Assembly: GCA_013298185.1 (NCBI GenBank)
Contig: JAAFJQ010000011.1
Coordinates: 1 to 36,803 of the forward strand
Direction: 5' to 3'
Length of the DNA stretch: 36,803 bases
Source: Deinococcales bacterium
Lineage (GTDB): Bacteria > Deinococcota > Deinococci > Deinococcales > JAAFIG01
Shown: piece after piece, positions 1 to 8,666 of the stretch
Position numbering within the stretch: the stretch's first letter is position 1
Layout of the letters: the number at the start of each line of letters is the position of its first letter
Position numbers and translations under genes: made by a program
The notes under the pieces: generated by a model
What the model saw: only the letters and a program-made list of their open reading frames with translations
Told to the model about the DNA's origin: nothing
Databases searched by the model: none

Positions 1-175
1 GGGGTTGCACCAAGCCATTGTAGGCTTCTACGGGCTTGGTGTTGTGGTTCTGTACTTCTTCATAGATTCGGCGGCGCAGGAATTCGCGGGCGGTGATGGT
101 TTCGTCTAAGAACTCGAGATTCCATGTGTGTGTGTGGCTGGCTAGGGTTTCGTCTTTGATTCGGATGCTGGTCAT
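1..175 (-). CDS. N-terminal part of an uncharacterised protein, truncated by the left window edge
   Basis: Minus strand reads ATG at 173-175, MTSIRIKDETLASHTHTWNLEFLDETITAREFLRRRIYEEVQNHNTKPVEAYNGLVQP..., open to the edge. Absent from the ORF track because it has no stop inside the window. Confidence 0.65.
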   Translation of the reverse strand, partial: MTSIRIKDETLASHTHTWNLEFLDETITAREFLRRRIYEEVQNHNTKPVEAYNGLVQP

Positions 176-257
176 GTTCACCTCGTTTTGTTATTTACAG
201 AATATACCACATACCCTTGAGCCAAATGCAAATCCAGCCCCGCTCGGCTGGGCATGG

Positions 258-494
258 TCAATGCAAATCGGACAGCACAGCTTCAACTGCCACAAAATAC
301 TGGTCTTGCCGAATAAACTCAATTCTTGACGGTGGGCGCTGCGCGGCGTACAACGGTTGCTCGAGACTCAGACCGACTTGGGCTTGTGAAAATTGCAGCC
401 GAGCGGCAGGGGTGCTTGGTGGACGTGGCACAACCAACCTCGAGAAGCGCTCGATCAGAAATGCCACATTGATGGCTAAGGCGGTCTTGTGCAT
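258..494 (-). CDS. small hypothetical protein downstream of dihydropyrimidinase
   Basis: 78-aa ORF beginning just after the 498-1877 stop, same strand; no recognised domain. Confidence 0.4.
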   Translation of the reverse strand: MHKTALAINVAFLIERFSRLVVPRPPSTPAARLQFSQAQVGLSLEQPLYAAQRPPSRIEFIRQDQYFVAVEAVLSDLH

Positions 495-497
495 AAA

Positions 498-1877
498 CTA
501 GAAATGCTGTGGTTTACGCCTTAAGAGCTGCCCTCGGCTCGAGTCGCCAATAAACTTACCGCCCCTTACTTGGACTTTTCCGCGCACGGTTACGGTGTCG
601 GGTTTGCCGTCTATTTCAAAACCTTCAAAGCCGTTGTAGTCGTTATTGACGGTTTGTGTCGCAGCCGAGATTTTGCCTCGGTAATTGGGATCGTAAATCA
701 CAAGGTCAGCGTCTGAACCAACAGCAATTGTGCCTTTGCGTGGGAATAATCCAAATAACTTAGCGCTTTTGGTGCTGGCAGCATCCACAAAACGATGAAT
801 GTCCAGCGTTCCTCTCGAGACACCATAGGTATAAAGCAAATTGACTCGGTCTTCGATGGCTGGAATACCATTGGGAATGGCAGTAAAGGCATCTGCGCCC
901 ATGGCTTTTTGTGCCACATCAAATGGGCAATGATCTGTGCCAACCGTATCTATAAAACCTTGTGCCAGAGCATCCCAAAGCACTTTTTGGTTTTTCTTAT
1001 CGCGTAAGGGTGGCGACATCACATGCTTTGCACCTTCGACCCCTTCGCGTTCGGCATAGGTCTTATCGAGTAAAAAATGTGGAATCACGCTTTCCACGTA
1101 AATTGGCACACCTCGAGACTTGGCTGCCACGGCTTGTGCCAGCGCTCCAGCACAGCTTAGGTGAACCACGTAACCCGTTGCTCCTGTGTTCTCGAGGAAA
1201 GTCGCAAAGCGCATTGTGCCTTCGGTTTCCACCGATTCAGGGCGACTTGGTTCGTGCCATTCCGAGCCTGTTTTGCCCTGCGCCAACAAATGCTGTTGCA
1301 ACTGCCCGACCAATTCGGCATTCTCGCAGTGAGCTGTGACGATGACACCAAGTTCTTTTGCCAAAGTCATGGTTTGGTACATTTCATTGTCGTCCACGCC
1401 AAAAAAATTCTTGTAACTTAAGAAAATCTTGAAACTCGAGATGCCATCCGCTACGATTTCACGCAGTTGGCTTTCTGTTTTCTCGTCGTACTTTGTTACA
1501 GACATGTGAAAGGTGTAATCGCAAGCGCTGTTACCCTCAGCTTTGGCTTTCCACAGGTTATACCCCTCGAGCGTGTCGTCGTTGCGGCTTGGGCAGCACA
1601 TTTCAATAAAAGTGGTTGTGCCACCCACCAGCGCAGCTTGGCTGCCCGTGGTGTGGCTATCCTTGGCAAAGGTCGCCATAAACGGCAGGTAAATATGCAC
1701 ATGTGGGTCAATAAAACCGGGGAAAATCAATTTGCCCGTGGCATCAATCACTTCGGTATCGGCATCAGCCTCTAAATTCGTGCCAATGCGGGTAATCGTT
1801 TCGTTCTCCACGAAAATATCAGCGATGTACCTCGAGTCGGCTGTGACGATTTCACCATTTTTGATTAGTAGCGGCAT
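498..1877 (-). CDS. hydA: dihydropyrimidinase / D-hydantoinase family amidohydrolase
   Basis: 459 aa; metal motif DPHVHIYLPF, carbamylated-Lys region SFKIFLSYK, GTDHCPF, typical C-terminal VTVRGKVQVRGGKF. Confidence 0.9.
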   Translation of the reverse strand: MPLLIKNGEIVTADSRYIADIFVENETITRIGTNLEADADTEVIDATGKLIFPGFIDPHVHIYLPFMATFAKDSHTTGSQAALVGGTTTFIEMCCPSRNDDTLEGYNLWKAKAEGNSACDYTFHMSVTKYDEKTESQLREIVADGISSFKIFLSYKNFFGVDDNEMYQTMTLAKELGVIVTAHCENAELVGQLQQHLLAQGKTGSEWHEPSRPESVETEGTMRFATFLENTGATGYVVHLSCAGALAQAVAAKSRGVPIYVESVIPHFLLDKTYAEREGVEGAKHVMSPPLRDKKNQKVLWDALAQGFIDTVGTDHCPFDVAQKAMGADAFTAIPNGIPAIEDRVNLLYTYGVSRGTLDIHRFVDAASTKSAKLFGLFPRKGTIAVGSDADLVIYDPNYRGKISAATQTVNNDYNGFEGFEIDGKPDTVTVRGKVQVRGGKFIGDSSRGQLLRRKPQHF

Positions 1878-1888
1878 GAACCAGTTTA

Positions 1889-2197
1889 CTATGTTCTCAG
1901 GTATTTTTCACCGCGTACCACTTCGACGTTTTCTAAGTAAGCAATCACCGCATAATCCTCGAAATACTGCCCTGAAATCTGCTCGAGGATACTGTGGGCA
2001 ACCTTTTCGGACACCAACACTTCGAGTTTGATGTTACCACCCTCCCAATCACTTGCCCGCACGCCCCTCGAGCCTTCGCCTCGAGCTGTGGTGATGGTAT
2101 AACCTGTCGCGCCAGCCGCTTTGATGTCGCGCACAAGGTTTTTCTCGAGCAGTGCTTCGGCAATGATTGTGATTTTTTTCAGGGCAATGGTTTGCAT
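1889..2197 (-). CDS. PII-like signalling protein of SbtB type
   Basis: 102 aa; GATGYTITTARGEGSRGVRAS, NIKLEVL and QYFEDYAVIAYLENVEVVRGEKY resemble cyanobacterial SbtB ([44 protein letters not shown]). 11 nt upstream of the hydA start. Confidence 0.75.
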   Translation of the reverse strand: MQTIALKKITIIAEALLEKNLVRDIKAAGATGYTITTARGEGSRGVRASDWEGGNIKLEVLVSEKVAHSILEQISGQYFEDYAVIAYLENVEVVRGEKYLRT

Positions 2198-2205
2198 AAC
2201 GTAGT

Positions 2206-2323
2206 CTAAAGGTTAAAGATCAAAGGTTAAAGTCAAAAAAACCCCAGCATTTCTTCTGGGGTTCTCGAGGGAAAGTCAACCTACCAATTTCGGTTTTTGG
2301 TTTTCCTTTCCTCTTTCTTTTAA
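2206..2323. repeat. intergenic AGGTTAAAG-containing element
   Basis: AGGTTAAAG at 2210-2218 and 2224-2232, with a pyrimidine-rich tract ttttcctttcctctttcttttaac at about 2300-2323. Confidence 0.45.
2236..2262 (-). terminator. rho-independent terminator of the 2320-3036 gene
   Basis: Minus strand AACCCCAG-AAGAAATG-CTGGGGTT followed by a T run. Confidence 0.8.
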
Positions 2324-3036
2324 CGACGGGTAGCGCTTTCTGTGCCTTCTTTTTGGCTGTCATAAACTTGCCAGAAGCCTCTCAGTTCGCCTGTGCTTGG
2401 GTTGCCTTCGTAAATGGTGACGCTGGGTTGACCGTTGAAGTTCCATGCCAAGGCAAGGTAATTGCTGATGTAGCTACCAACACCGCGCCAGAGTACACCG
2501 CCGCTCGAGAATGAAGCGCGGTAGCCATCACCGTGGGTTGAGAGGATCATGCTGCCTGTGTAGGTGCTGCCGTCTGGGTTCGTGCCATTGATGCGGTAAT
2601 TGCCTTTGTAATCCCAAGCGTTGTTGGCTGGTGCTGCCGAGATTCGTCCAAAGGCTTTGGCATTGCTGTGAATCGCGGTTTCTGAACCTTCAACTTTGTT
2701 GGTGTAGTCTTGCCAGTAACCCGATAAGGTGTTTGGTGCAGTGATTTGATAAATCGTGACTTGTGGATTGTCTGCCACCACAAATGCGGTTGCGAAGTAA
2801 TCGCCGACATCACTGCCGATGCCATTGAAGCTATCTGTGCCGTAGGTTTGTTTGACACGGTAGCCATCGCCGAATGGAGTGATGCTCATTGTGCCTTTGT
2901 AGGGGCTGGTGTCAGGGTTTTTACCTTCGATTGCGTAAGTGCCTGTGAAATCAAAACGACTTTGGGCAACACTTTGGGTCAAACCCGCGCTGAGTGCTAA
3001 TGCGACCAAACCACCAAAAGCAAACTTCTTATTCAT
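2320..3036 (-). CDS. secreted two-repeat protein, paralog 1
   Basis: Signal-peptide-like MNKKFAFGGLVALALSAGLTQSVAQ; two copies of Y.I.G.NPD.S.Y.G.M....GDGYR.....G......GS. Start trimmed from the ORF-track Met at 3066 to the Met after the GGAGG-like aaggaggg. Confidence 0.85.
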   Translation of the reverse strand: MNKKFAFGGLVALALSAGLTQSVAQSRFDFTGTYAIEGKNPDTSPYKGTMSITPFGDGYRVKQTYGTDSFNGIGSDVGDYFATAFVVADNPQVTIYQITAPNTLSGYWQDYTNKVEGSETAIHSNAKAFGRISAAPANNAWDYKGNYRINGTNPDGSTYTGSMILSTHGDGYRASFSSGGVLWRGVGSYISNYLALAWNFNGQPSVTIYEGNPSTGELRGFWQVYDSQKEGTESATRR

Positions 3037-3078
3037 AAACCCCTCCTTGGGTGTACTCGAGCTCAATACACTGATATA

Positions 3079-3108
3079 AAAACCCCCAAAGACTCTAGTC
3101 TTTGGGGG
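3079..3108 (-). terminator. rho-independent terminator of the 3119-3841 gene
   Basis: Minus strand CCCCCAAAGACT-AG-AGTCTTTGGGGG then TTTTT. Confidence 0.85.
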
Positions 3109-3118
3109 GTGATGACTT

Positions 3119-3841
3119 TTAGCGCAGTGTTGCGATTTCTGAGCCTTCTTTTAAGCTGTCGTAATCTTGCCAAAAGCCTTTCAGATCGCCAGTACGTGGG
3201 TTGCCTGAGAAAATAGAGACTTGTGGTTTGCTGCCAGCTTGCCAAGAAATCGCTAAGTAGTTACCGATGTAATTGGCAACGCCGCGCCAGACGCTGCCAC
3301 CGCTGCTCAACGAAGCATGGTATCCATCACCGTGATTACTTAGAACCATTGTGCCTGTGTAGGTGCTGTTGTCTGGGTTTGTACCACGAATGCCGTATGT
3401 GCCAGCGTAATTCCAAGCCGCTGGGGTTCGCGTGGTTGAAACACTGGCAAAGGTGCGTGAACCAGTCAAAGTGGCTTCTTCTGAGCCTTCGGCGGTGTTT
3501 TCAAAGTTTTGCCAGAAACCAGTCATAACGTTAGCCGCCGTGACACGGTAAATCGTGACCACAGGTTGACTCGAGATGATGTATGAACCTGCCAAGTAAT
3601 CGGCGACGTCGTTGCCGATGCCTTTGTAGGTGTCATTATCAAAGTTTTGGGTCAGGCGGTAGCCATCGCCGTATGGCACAATCGTCATTGTACCGTTGTA
3701 CGGAGTTCCATCAGGGTTTTTACCTGTTACACCATATGTGCCATCAAAAACCAAGCGTCCTTGGGCGACGCTGTTGCTGAGGGTGCTACTCAGGGCGAGG
3801 GCGGCGATTCCGGCTAGACCAAACTTGATAAATTTTTTCAT
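3119..3841 (-). CDS. secreted two-repeat protein, paralog 2
   Basis: Signal peptide MKKFIKFGLAGIAALALSSTLSNSVAQ; same two-repeat architecture, C-terminus EGSEIATLR. Confidence 0.88.
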   Translation of the reverse strand: MKKFIKFGLAGIAALALSSTLSNSVAQGRLVFDGTYGVTGKNPDGTPYNGTMTIVPYGDGYRLTQNFDNDTYKGIGNDVADYLAGSYIISSQPVVTIYRVTAANVMTGFWQNFENTAEGSEEATLTGSRTFASVSTTRTPAAWNYAGTYGIRGTNPDNSTYTGTMVLSNHGDGYHASLSSGGSVWRGVANYIGNYLAISWQAGSKPQVSIFSGNPRTGDLKGFWQDYDSLKEGSEIATLR

Positions 3842-3880
3842 ACTGCCTCCTTAATTTACTGCTCGAACTCGAGTATATAG

Positions 3881-3910
3881 GTTGGTGCGTCGCATGAGCG
3901 TCGCACCAAC
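3881..3910. repeat. imperfect inverted repeat upstream of paralog 2
   Basis: GTTGGTGCG-tcgcatgagcgt-CGCACCAAC, 9-bp perfect arms. Confidence 0.7.
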
Positions 3911-3962
3911 TATAGTTTACTCAGCGTTATACGAGCGTGAGACGAAATGAGGCAGCAAGCAA

Positions 3963-4682
3963 TCAGCGCAAGGTGGCGTACTCGTAACCTTCTTTGCTGT
4001 TGTTGTAGTCCTGCCAGACACCGTTGAATTCGCCATTGCGTGGGTTGCCTTCGTAAATCGTGACACTGGCTACTCCACCTGCGTTCCAAGCAATTGCAAA
4101 GTAATTACCGATGTAACTGCCAATACCGCGCCAAACTTGACCGCCGCTGCTGAAGCTAGCGCGGTAGCCACTACCGTAGACCGATAACTGCATTGCACCT
4201 GTGTAGGTTGTTCCGTCTGGTGCATTACCACGCACCGAGTATGTACCAGCGTAATTCCAAGTATTGGCAACTGGTGCGCTTGGTACAAACGAGAAGAAAC
4301 GTCCACCAAGAATGGCGTCTTCTGCACCTTCTTGGTTATTATCATAGTCTTGCCAGTAACCAGACAAGGTGTTTGGTGCAGAAACACGGTACAAGGTGAC
4401 TTGTGGAACTCCGGAATTCACCGAAGCCGCAGCTAAATAATCGCCGACATTGCTGGCAATGGCACGGTAAATGCTACCCGAGAAATTCTGGGTGATCTTA
4501 TAACCATCTCCGAAGAGCGCAATGTTCATTGTGCCAGAGTAGGGGCTGCCATCGGGGTTGTTGCCTTTGACAGCATAATTGCCTTCAAAGACCAAACGTC
4601 CTTGGGCGGTGCTGTTGCTGAGGGTGCTGCTGAGGGCGAGGGCGGCGAGGGCGGAAAGACCAAATTTCACAACTTTATTCAT
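3963..4682 (-). CDS. secreted two-repeat protein, paralog 3
   Basis: Signal peptide MNKVVKFGLSALAALALSSTLSNSTAQ; same two-repeat architecture, C-terminus EGYEYATLR. Confidence 0.88.
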   Translation of the reverse strand: MNKVVKFGLSALAALALSSTLSNSTAQGRLVFEGNYAVKGNNPDGSPYSGTMNIALFGDGYKITQNFSGSIYRAIASNVGDYLAAASVNSGVPQVTLYRVSAPNTLSGYWQDYDNNQEGAEDAILGGRFFSFVPSAPVANTWNYAGTYSVRGNAPDGTTYTGAMQLSVYGSGYRASFSSGGQVWRGIGSYIGNYFAIAWNAGGVASVTIYEGNPRNGEFNGVWQDYNNSKEGYEYATLR

Positions 4683-4952
4683 AAATCCTCCTTGGTACTA
4701 TCTCGAGACAAACAATAATCCAAAGGCGTCGCGTGAGCGTCGTTTCAACATCACCGTTAAGCCGTGGATGAACGACGCTTGAACTCAGTTTGTGTTGAGG
4801 TTGTTTGAAGTGCATCTCGAGTAGAATGGGAGAAAAATGCGTTTCTCACGATAAAATAGCAGTTTTTGTACCTCACAACCACTGTTATTTTGCTGCGACG
4901 CACGCTTATGACGAGCTTGGTAGGCGGCAAATTCTAAGAGAAAACTAAAGAA

Positions 4953-5474
4953 TCAGTAAAGAAATTTGAGGACAATACCAAGCGCCCCGCCCAAGAAAAC
5001 AGCCGTGATGGGTGTCAACCGCTTTTGATACAACAAAACCAATAAGCCCAACCCTAAACCCACGCCAAGCAGGTCTACAATCGAGGCTCGAGCCAAGGTG
5101 TAAACCCCACCAGCCCCAAAACCAAAACCAATCGGTAAAATCGCTGCCCGAAAGGCTTTGGCAAGTGGTGAATGCCGAATTTTTTGCCAAGCCTTTGCGG
5201 CTAAAATACTCGAGATAATCCCGGGCGTGAACATCCCAAACCAAGCTGCAAATGCGCCCAGCAGTCCTTCGATGCGGTAGCCATAAAATGCCATCGCCAG
5301 CATGTTTGGTCCTGGTACAAACTGCCCTAAACTCCAGCCATCAATAAACACCTGAGCCGTGAGCCAACTGCGTTCTGTGACCAAAACCCGTTTCATTTCG
5401 GCAATCAGCGCAAAACCACCACCAATGGATAACACCCCAAAGCGTAAGAACTCGAGCAGGACATCAAGCAGCAT
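4953..5474 (-). CDS. chrA: chromate transporter, C-terminal-type subunit
   Basis: MLLDVLLEFLRFGVLSIGGGFALIAEMKRVLV...SLGQFVPGPNMLAMAFYGYRIEG...FTPG, a CHR-family half-protein. Confidence 0.88.
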   Translation of the reverse strand: MLLDVLLEFLRFGVLSIGGGFALIAEMKRVLVTERSWLTAQVFIDGWSLGQFVPGPNMLAMAFYGYRIEGLLGAFAAWFGMFTPGIISSILAAKAWQKIRHSPLAKAFRAAILPIGFGFGAGGVYTLARASIVDLLGVGLGLGLLVLLYQKRLTPITAVFLGGALGIVLKFLY

Positions 5475-6012
5475 GGTTTTCCCTTTGGTACTCAAAGAAC
5501 ATCCCAATTGGCACAAGTATCAGCATCACCCATAAGATATTGATGTGCAGCACCGCGTTGGCAAGAAAAGCAGCCATTGCTAGCAACACACTTGGACGGG
5601 TTTGAAAAGCGCTTGGGGCAACCCGAGCCAAAGCAACCAAAGAAATGGCTACAGCCGTGATGGCTACACCTTGCAAGAAACCTGTGAGCAAATTGGCTTG
5701 TCCACCAAAACTCGAGTAAAGCAACGCCAACAGCAAAATCACCAGAAAACCAGGTAAATTCACGCCCAGCATTGCCAGTAAGCCGCCGCGCCAACCGCCT
5801 AACCGAGCGCCAGAATGGGTGCAGAGGTTGGAAAAAGTGGGTCCTGGCAGGGTTTGGACCATGCTGTAGCACTCGAGGTATTCTTCTAAGGTCAGCCATC
5901 TGAGGCGTTCAACCAAGTGGTACTGCACATGGGCGCTGCCGCCACCACCAAAGGCGGTGACACCAATCAGAAGAAATGCCTTGAAAATTTCTTTGGAAGC
6001 TACATCAGTCAC
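5464..6012 (-). CDS. chrA: chromate transporter, N-terminal-type subunit
   Basis: FKAFLLIGVTAFGGGGSAHVQYHLVERLRWLTLEEYLECYSMVQTLPGPTFSNLCTHSGARLGGWRGG; overlaps the downstream subunit. Confidence 0.88.
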   Translation of the reverse strand: MTDVASKEIFKAFLLIGVTAFGGGGSAHVQYHLVERLRWLTLEEYLECYSMVQTLPGPTFSNLCTHSGARLGGWRGGLLAMLGVNLPGFLVILLLALLYSSFGGQANLLTGFLQGVAITAVAISLVALARVAPSAFQTRPSVLLAMAAFLANAVLHINILWVMLILVPIGMFFEYQRENHAA

Positions 6013-6133
6013 CCTTTGAGCATACGCGTTTCTCGAGAAGTGAAACTGGTACTACTTTAGGAACAACAAAATCAATCAGCCCACTCGATGCGCTTCTGCC
6101 CATGCGTCGCTTATTTGCGTTACAATGCGTCCA

Positions 6134-6490
6134 ATGAAAGCCTTGCAATACCTTCAAGTCGCCCTTTTGATTCTGGGCAGTGGCTACCTTTTGTTGGTGC
6201 ATTTTAACAATGCCAATGTCTTGGTCAGCTTAGAGACTTTTGTGCTTGGGCGTTTTTCCAGCCCCGTGAGTGTAGTGATTCTGCTTGGGTTCTTATTTGG
6301 TGTGCTGTACAGCTTGCTGCTGACCACCCCAAGTCTGGTGCGTCGTTCCACCCAAATGCGCCGTATGAACAAACGCATTCGTGAACTCGAGAATGCGCTT
6401 GCGAAGCAAAAACCCAGCCAAACCGAAACCCCGCGCATTCCAGACCGAGCCGAAACGCTCGAGGCACTGCGTTCCGAAGGGAAGATGTAG
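6134..6490 (+). CDS. LapA-family (DUF1049-like) membrane protein
   Basis: Two hydrophobic segments followed by a charged coiled coil (RRMNKRIRELENALAKQ). Confidence 0.7.
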   Translation: MKALQYLQVALLILGSGYLLLVHFNNANVLVSLETFVLGRFSSPVSVVILLGFLFGVLYSLLLTTPSLVRRSTQMRRMNKRIRELENALAKQKPSQTETPRIPDRAETLEALRSEGKM

Positions 6491-6492
6491 GG

Positions 6493-6580
6493 ATAGAAAA
6501 AAGGTTAAAGAAGAAAGAGAAAAGAGGAAAACAGTGGTGCGTTGCCGTGTCCTCCTTTCTCTTTGACCTTTTCTCTGGTT
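6493..6580. repeat. purine/pyrimidine-armed hairpin element between convergent genes (likely bidirectional terminator)
   Basis: aaaaaaggttaaagaagaaagagaaaagagga opposed by tcctcctttctctttgaccttttctc; contains AGGTTAAAG at 6502-6510. Confidence 0.65.
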
Positions 6581-6581
6581 T

Positions 6582-6932
6582 TTAGCTCACTGGTGTCAGC
6601 GCTGCGTTATCGGACTCACCTGTGCGAATCCTGACCACGCGCTCGAGCGGTTGGACAAAGATTTTTCCGTCGCCAACTGCACCAGTGCGGGCGCTGCGGA
6701 CAATCGCTTGGACGGTGCGTTCAACAAAAGGTTCGGAAACAGCAATCTCTAAACGCACTTTTTCGTGGAATTCAAAGACCAAGGGACGACCTCGGTAGGT
6801 TTCCAAGTGTTCTTTCTCGCCGCCGTGTCCGGAGACACGCGAGATTGTCAGACCAGTGACTTCTTCTTTGAACAACTCGGCTTTGACATCGTCGAGTTTT
6901 TCGGGGCGGATGATGGCAACAATTAATTTCAT
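6582..6932 (-). CDS. glnK: PII nitrogen regulatory protein GlnK/GlnB
   Basis: MKLIVAIIRPEKLDDVKAELFKEEVTGLTISRVSGHGGEKEHLETYRG...TGAVGDGKIFVQPLERVVRIRTGE; B- and C-loop signatures intact. Start moved from ORF-track 7061 to the canonical MKLI after the aggaggaa RBS. Confidence 0.92.
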   Translation of the reverse strand: MKLIVAIIRPEKLDDVKAELFKEEVTGLTISRVSGHGGEKEHLETYRGRPLVFEFHEKVRLEIAVSEPFVERTVQAIVRSARTGAVGDGKIFVQPLERVVRIRTGESDNAALTPVS

Positions 6933-7011
6933 GGGACTTCCTCCTAAATGTTTGCTTAGCAAAGAGTCTACAACGTTTGCTCGAGCTTTTGGCAAGTCAT
7001 ATCTTTGCAGG

Positions 7012-7033
7012 GTGTACAAAATTTTATGTACAC
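7012..7033. promoter_or_regulatory. dyad in the glnK-amtB intergenic region, candidate operator
   Basis: GTGTACA-aaatttta-TGTACAC. Confidence 0.5.
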
Positions 7034-7120
7034 TTGACATGATATATTGACACAAAATCAAGCCTGATATTCAAGAATGCTAAAACGTAGATTATTTTCG
7101 TGCGTTTGAACATCTTTGTC

Positions 7121-7150
7121 TTGACAGTTTGCAAATCAGGAGTTTATACT
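7121..7150 (+). promoter_or_regulatory. sigma70-like promoter of amtB
   Basis: TTGACA (7121-7126), 18-nt spacer, TATACT (7145-7150). Confidence 0.65.
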
Positions 7151-7193
7151 CCCGCCATGAATGCTTAGCGCCTTGAGCGCTTAAAGGGGGCAT

Positions 7194-8618
7194 ATGAAAA
7201 ATTGGAAATTGTTATCGCCAAGCTGGAAGTTGCTGCTACCGGTATTGCTGGGTTTCTCGAGTTTGGCACTGGGAGCCGACGAAAAATGGGCTGCCGACAC
7301 GGGCGACACGGCTTGGATGCTGGTTTCAACTGCGCTTGTGATGCTGATGACACCGGGCTTGGCATTTTTCTATGGTGGTTTGGTTCGGGCAAAAAACGCC
7401 CTCAACACCATGATGATGTCCTACATTGCGCTTGGTGTGGTCACGATTTTGTGGGTCACGGTTGGTTTTAGCCTTGCGTTCACCACCGACAAAGACCCGA
7501 ATTTTATTTCTGGTATTCTCGGTAGCTTCAAATATGCTTTTCTAAGTGGCATTGACGGCAGTGCAGCTTATCCAACTGCACCAACCATCCCGAACAGTTT
7601 GTTCATGATTTTCCAAATGATGTTTGCAATCATCACCCCAGCGCTGATCAGTGGCGCAATCATTGAACGCATGAAATTCAAGACCTACTTGGTGTTTATT
7701 GCCTTGTGGCTCTTGGTGGTTTATGTACCAGTTTGCCACGCGGTTTGGTCACCTGATGGCTTCCTATTTAAGATGGGTGCGCTTGACTTCGCTGGTGGGA
7801 CAGTGGTTCACATCACAGCTGGCGTTTCGGCATTGGTTGCAGCTATCATCCTTGGACCACGTCGCGGTTTTGGACGGGTTGCGATGGCACCACATAATGT
7901 TCCTTTTGTACTGCTTGGCGCGGGTTTACTCTGGTTTGGTTGGTTCGGCTTTAACGGCGGTAGTGCTGTGGCAGCTGGTGGAAGCCTTGCCACCAATGCC
8001 TTTATGGTCACACACATTGCCGCTGCTGCCGCGATGGTGGTTTGGAGCATCCTCGAGATGCTGAAAACTGGTCATGCCAGCGCAGTTGGTGCTGCCACAG
8101 GCGCAGTGGTTGGTTTGGTCGCCATCACGCCAGCTTCGGGTTTTGTCGGTCCAATGGCAGCCATTGCAATTGGTGCGATTGCCGCAGGCGTTTCCTTTGG
8201 TGCAATTCAAATCAAGAACCGCCTCAACTTAGATGACTCACTCGATGTCTTCGCTTGCCACGGTATTGGTGGTATCACTGGTGCGCTCCTGACTGGTGTG
8301 TTTGCCCAAAAGAGCATCAACAGCCTTGGCAGTGGTTTACTCGAGGGCAATGCTGGTCAAATGTGGACACAATTCCTTGGTGTGATGTTCGCGGTGGTGG
8401 TGGCAGCCGTTGGTACAGCTGTGCTGATGTATGCCCTGAAAGCAATCATGGGTATCCGCCCAGACAGCCGCGACGAAGAACAAGGACTCGACCTTGCTGA
8501 CCACGGCGAATCTGGCTACCACGGTGGCGAGTACGGCGTCACACCCGGCGCAAGCCCAATTGGCTCGAGCGTCACCCTGAGCGTGCCAGTCAATCCAAAA
8601 GCTGTGGCTGGCGACTAA
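7194..8618 (+). CDS. amtB: ammonium transporter (Amt/MEP/Rh)
   Basis: 474 aa; signal peptide, TPGLAFFYGGLVRAKNALNTMM, GFNGGSA, DVFACHGIGGITGALLTG. Confidence 0.95.
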   Translation: MKNWKLLSPSWKLLLPVLLGFSSLALGADEKWAADTGDTAWMLVSTALVMLMTPGLAFFYGGLVRAKNALNTMMMSYIALGVVTILWVTVGFSLAFTTDKDPNFISGILGSFKYAFLSGIDGSAAYPTAPTIPNSLFMIFQMMFAIITPALISGAIIERMKFKTYLVFIALWLLVVYVPVCHAVWSPDGFLFKMGALDFAGGTVVHITAGVSALVAAIILGPRRGFGRVAMAPHNVPFVLLGAGLLWFGWFGFNGGSAVAAGGSLATNAFMVTHIAAAAAMVVWSILEMLKTGHASAVGAATGAVVGLVAITPASGFVGPMAAIAIGAIAAGVSFGAIQIKNRLNLDDSLDVFACHGIGGITGALLTGVFAQKSINSLGSGLLEGNAGQMWTQFLGVMFAVVVAAVGTAVLMYALKAIMGIRPDSRDEEQGLDLADHGESGYHGGEYGVTPGASPIGSSVTLSVPVNPKAVAGD

Positions 8619-8637
8619 GAACTTTACCCCCTAACCT

Positions 8638-8666
8638 AAGACGCTCGAATCTCGAGCGTCTTTTTT
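8638..8666. terminator. bidirectional-type terminator between convergent amtB and argB
   Basis: AAGACGCTCGA-atc-TCGAGCGTCTT then TTTT; the stem contains a CTCGAG. Confidence 0.85.

Noticed and set aside
4853-4893. Hairpin AAAATAGCAGT...ACTGTTATTTT as a defined regulatory RNA
   Set aside because: Plausible weak terminator after the chromate transporter genes, but no conserved RNA features to support more.
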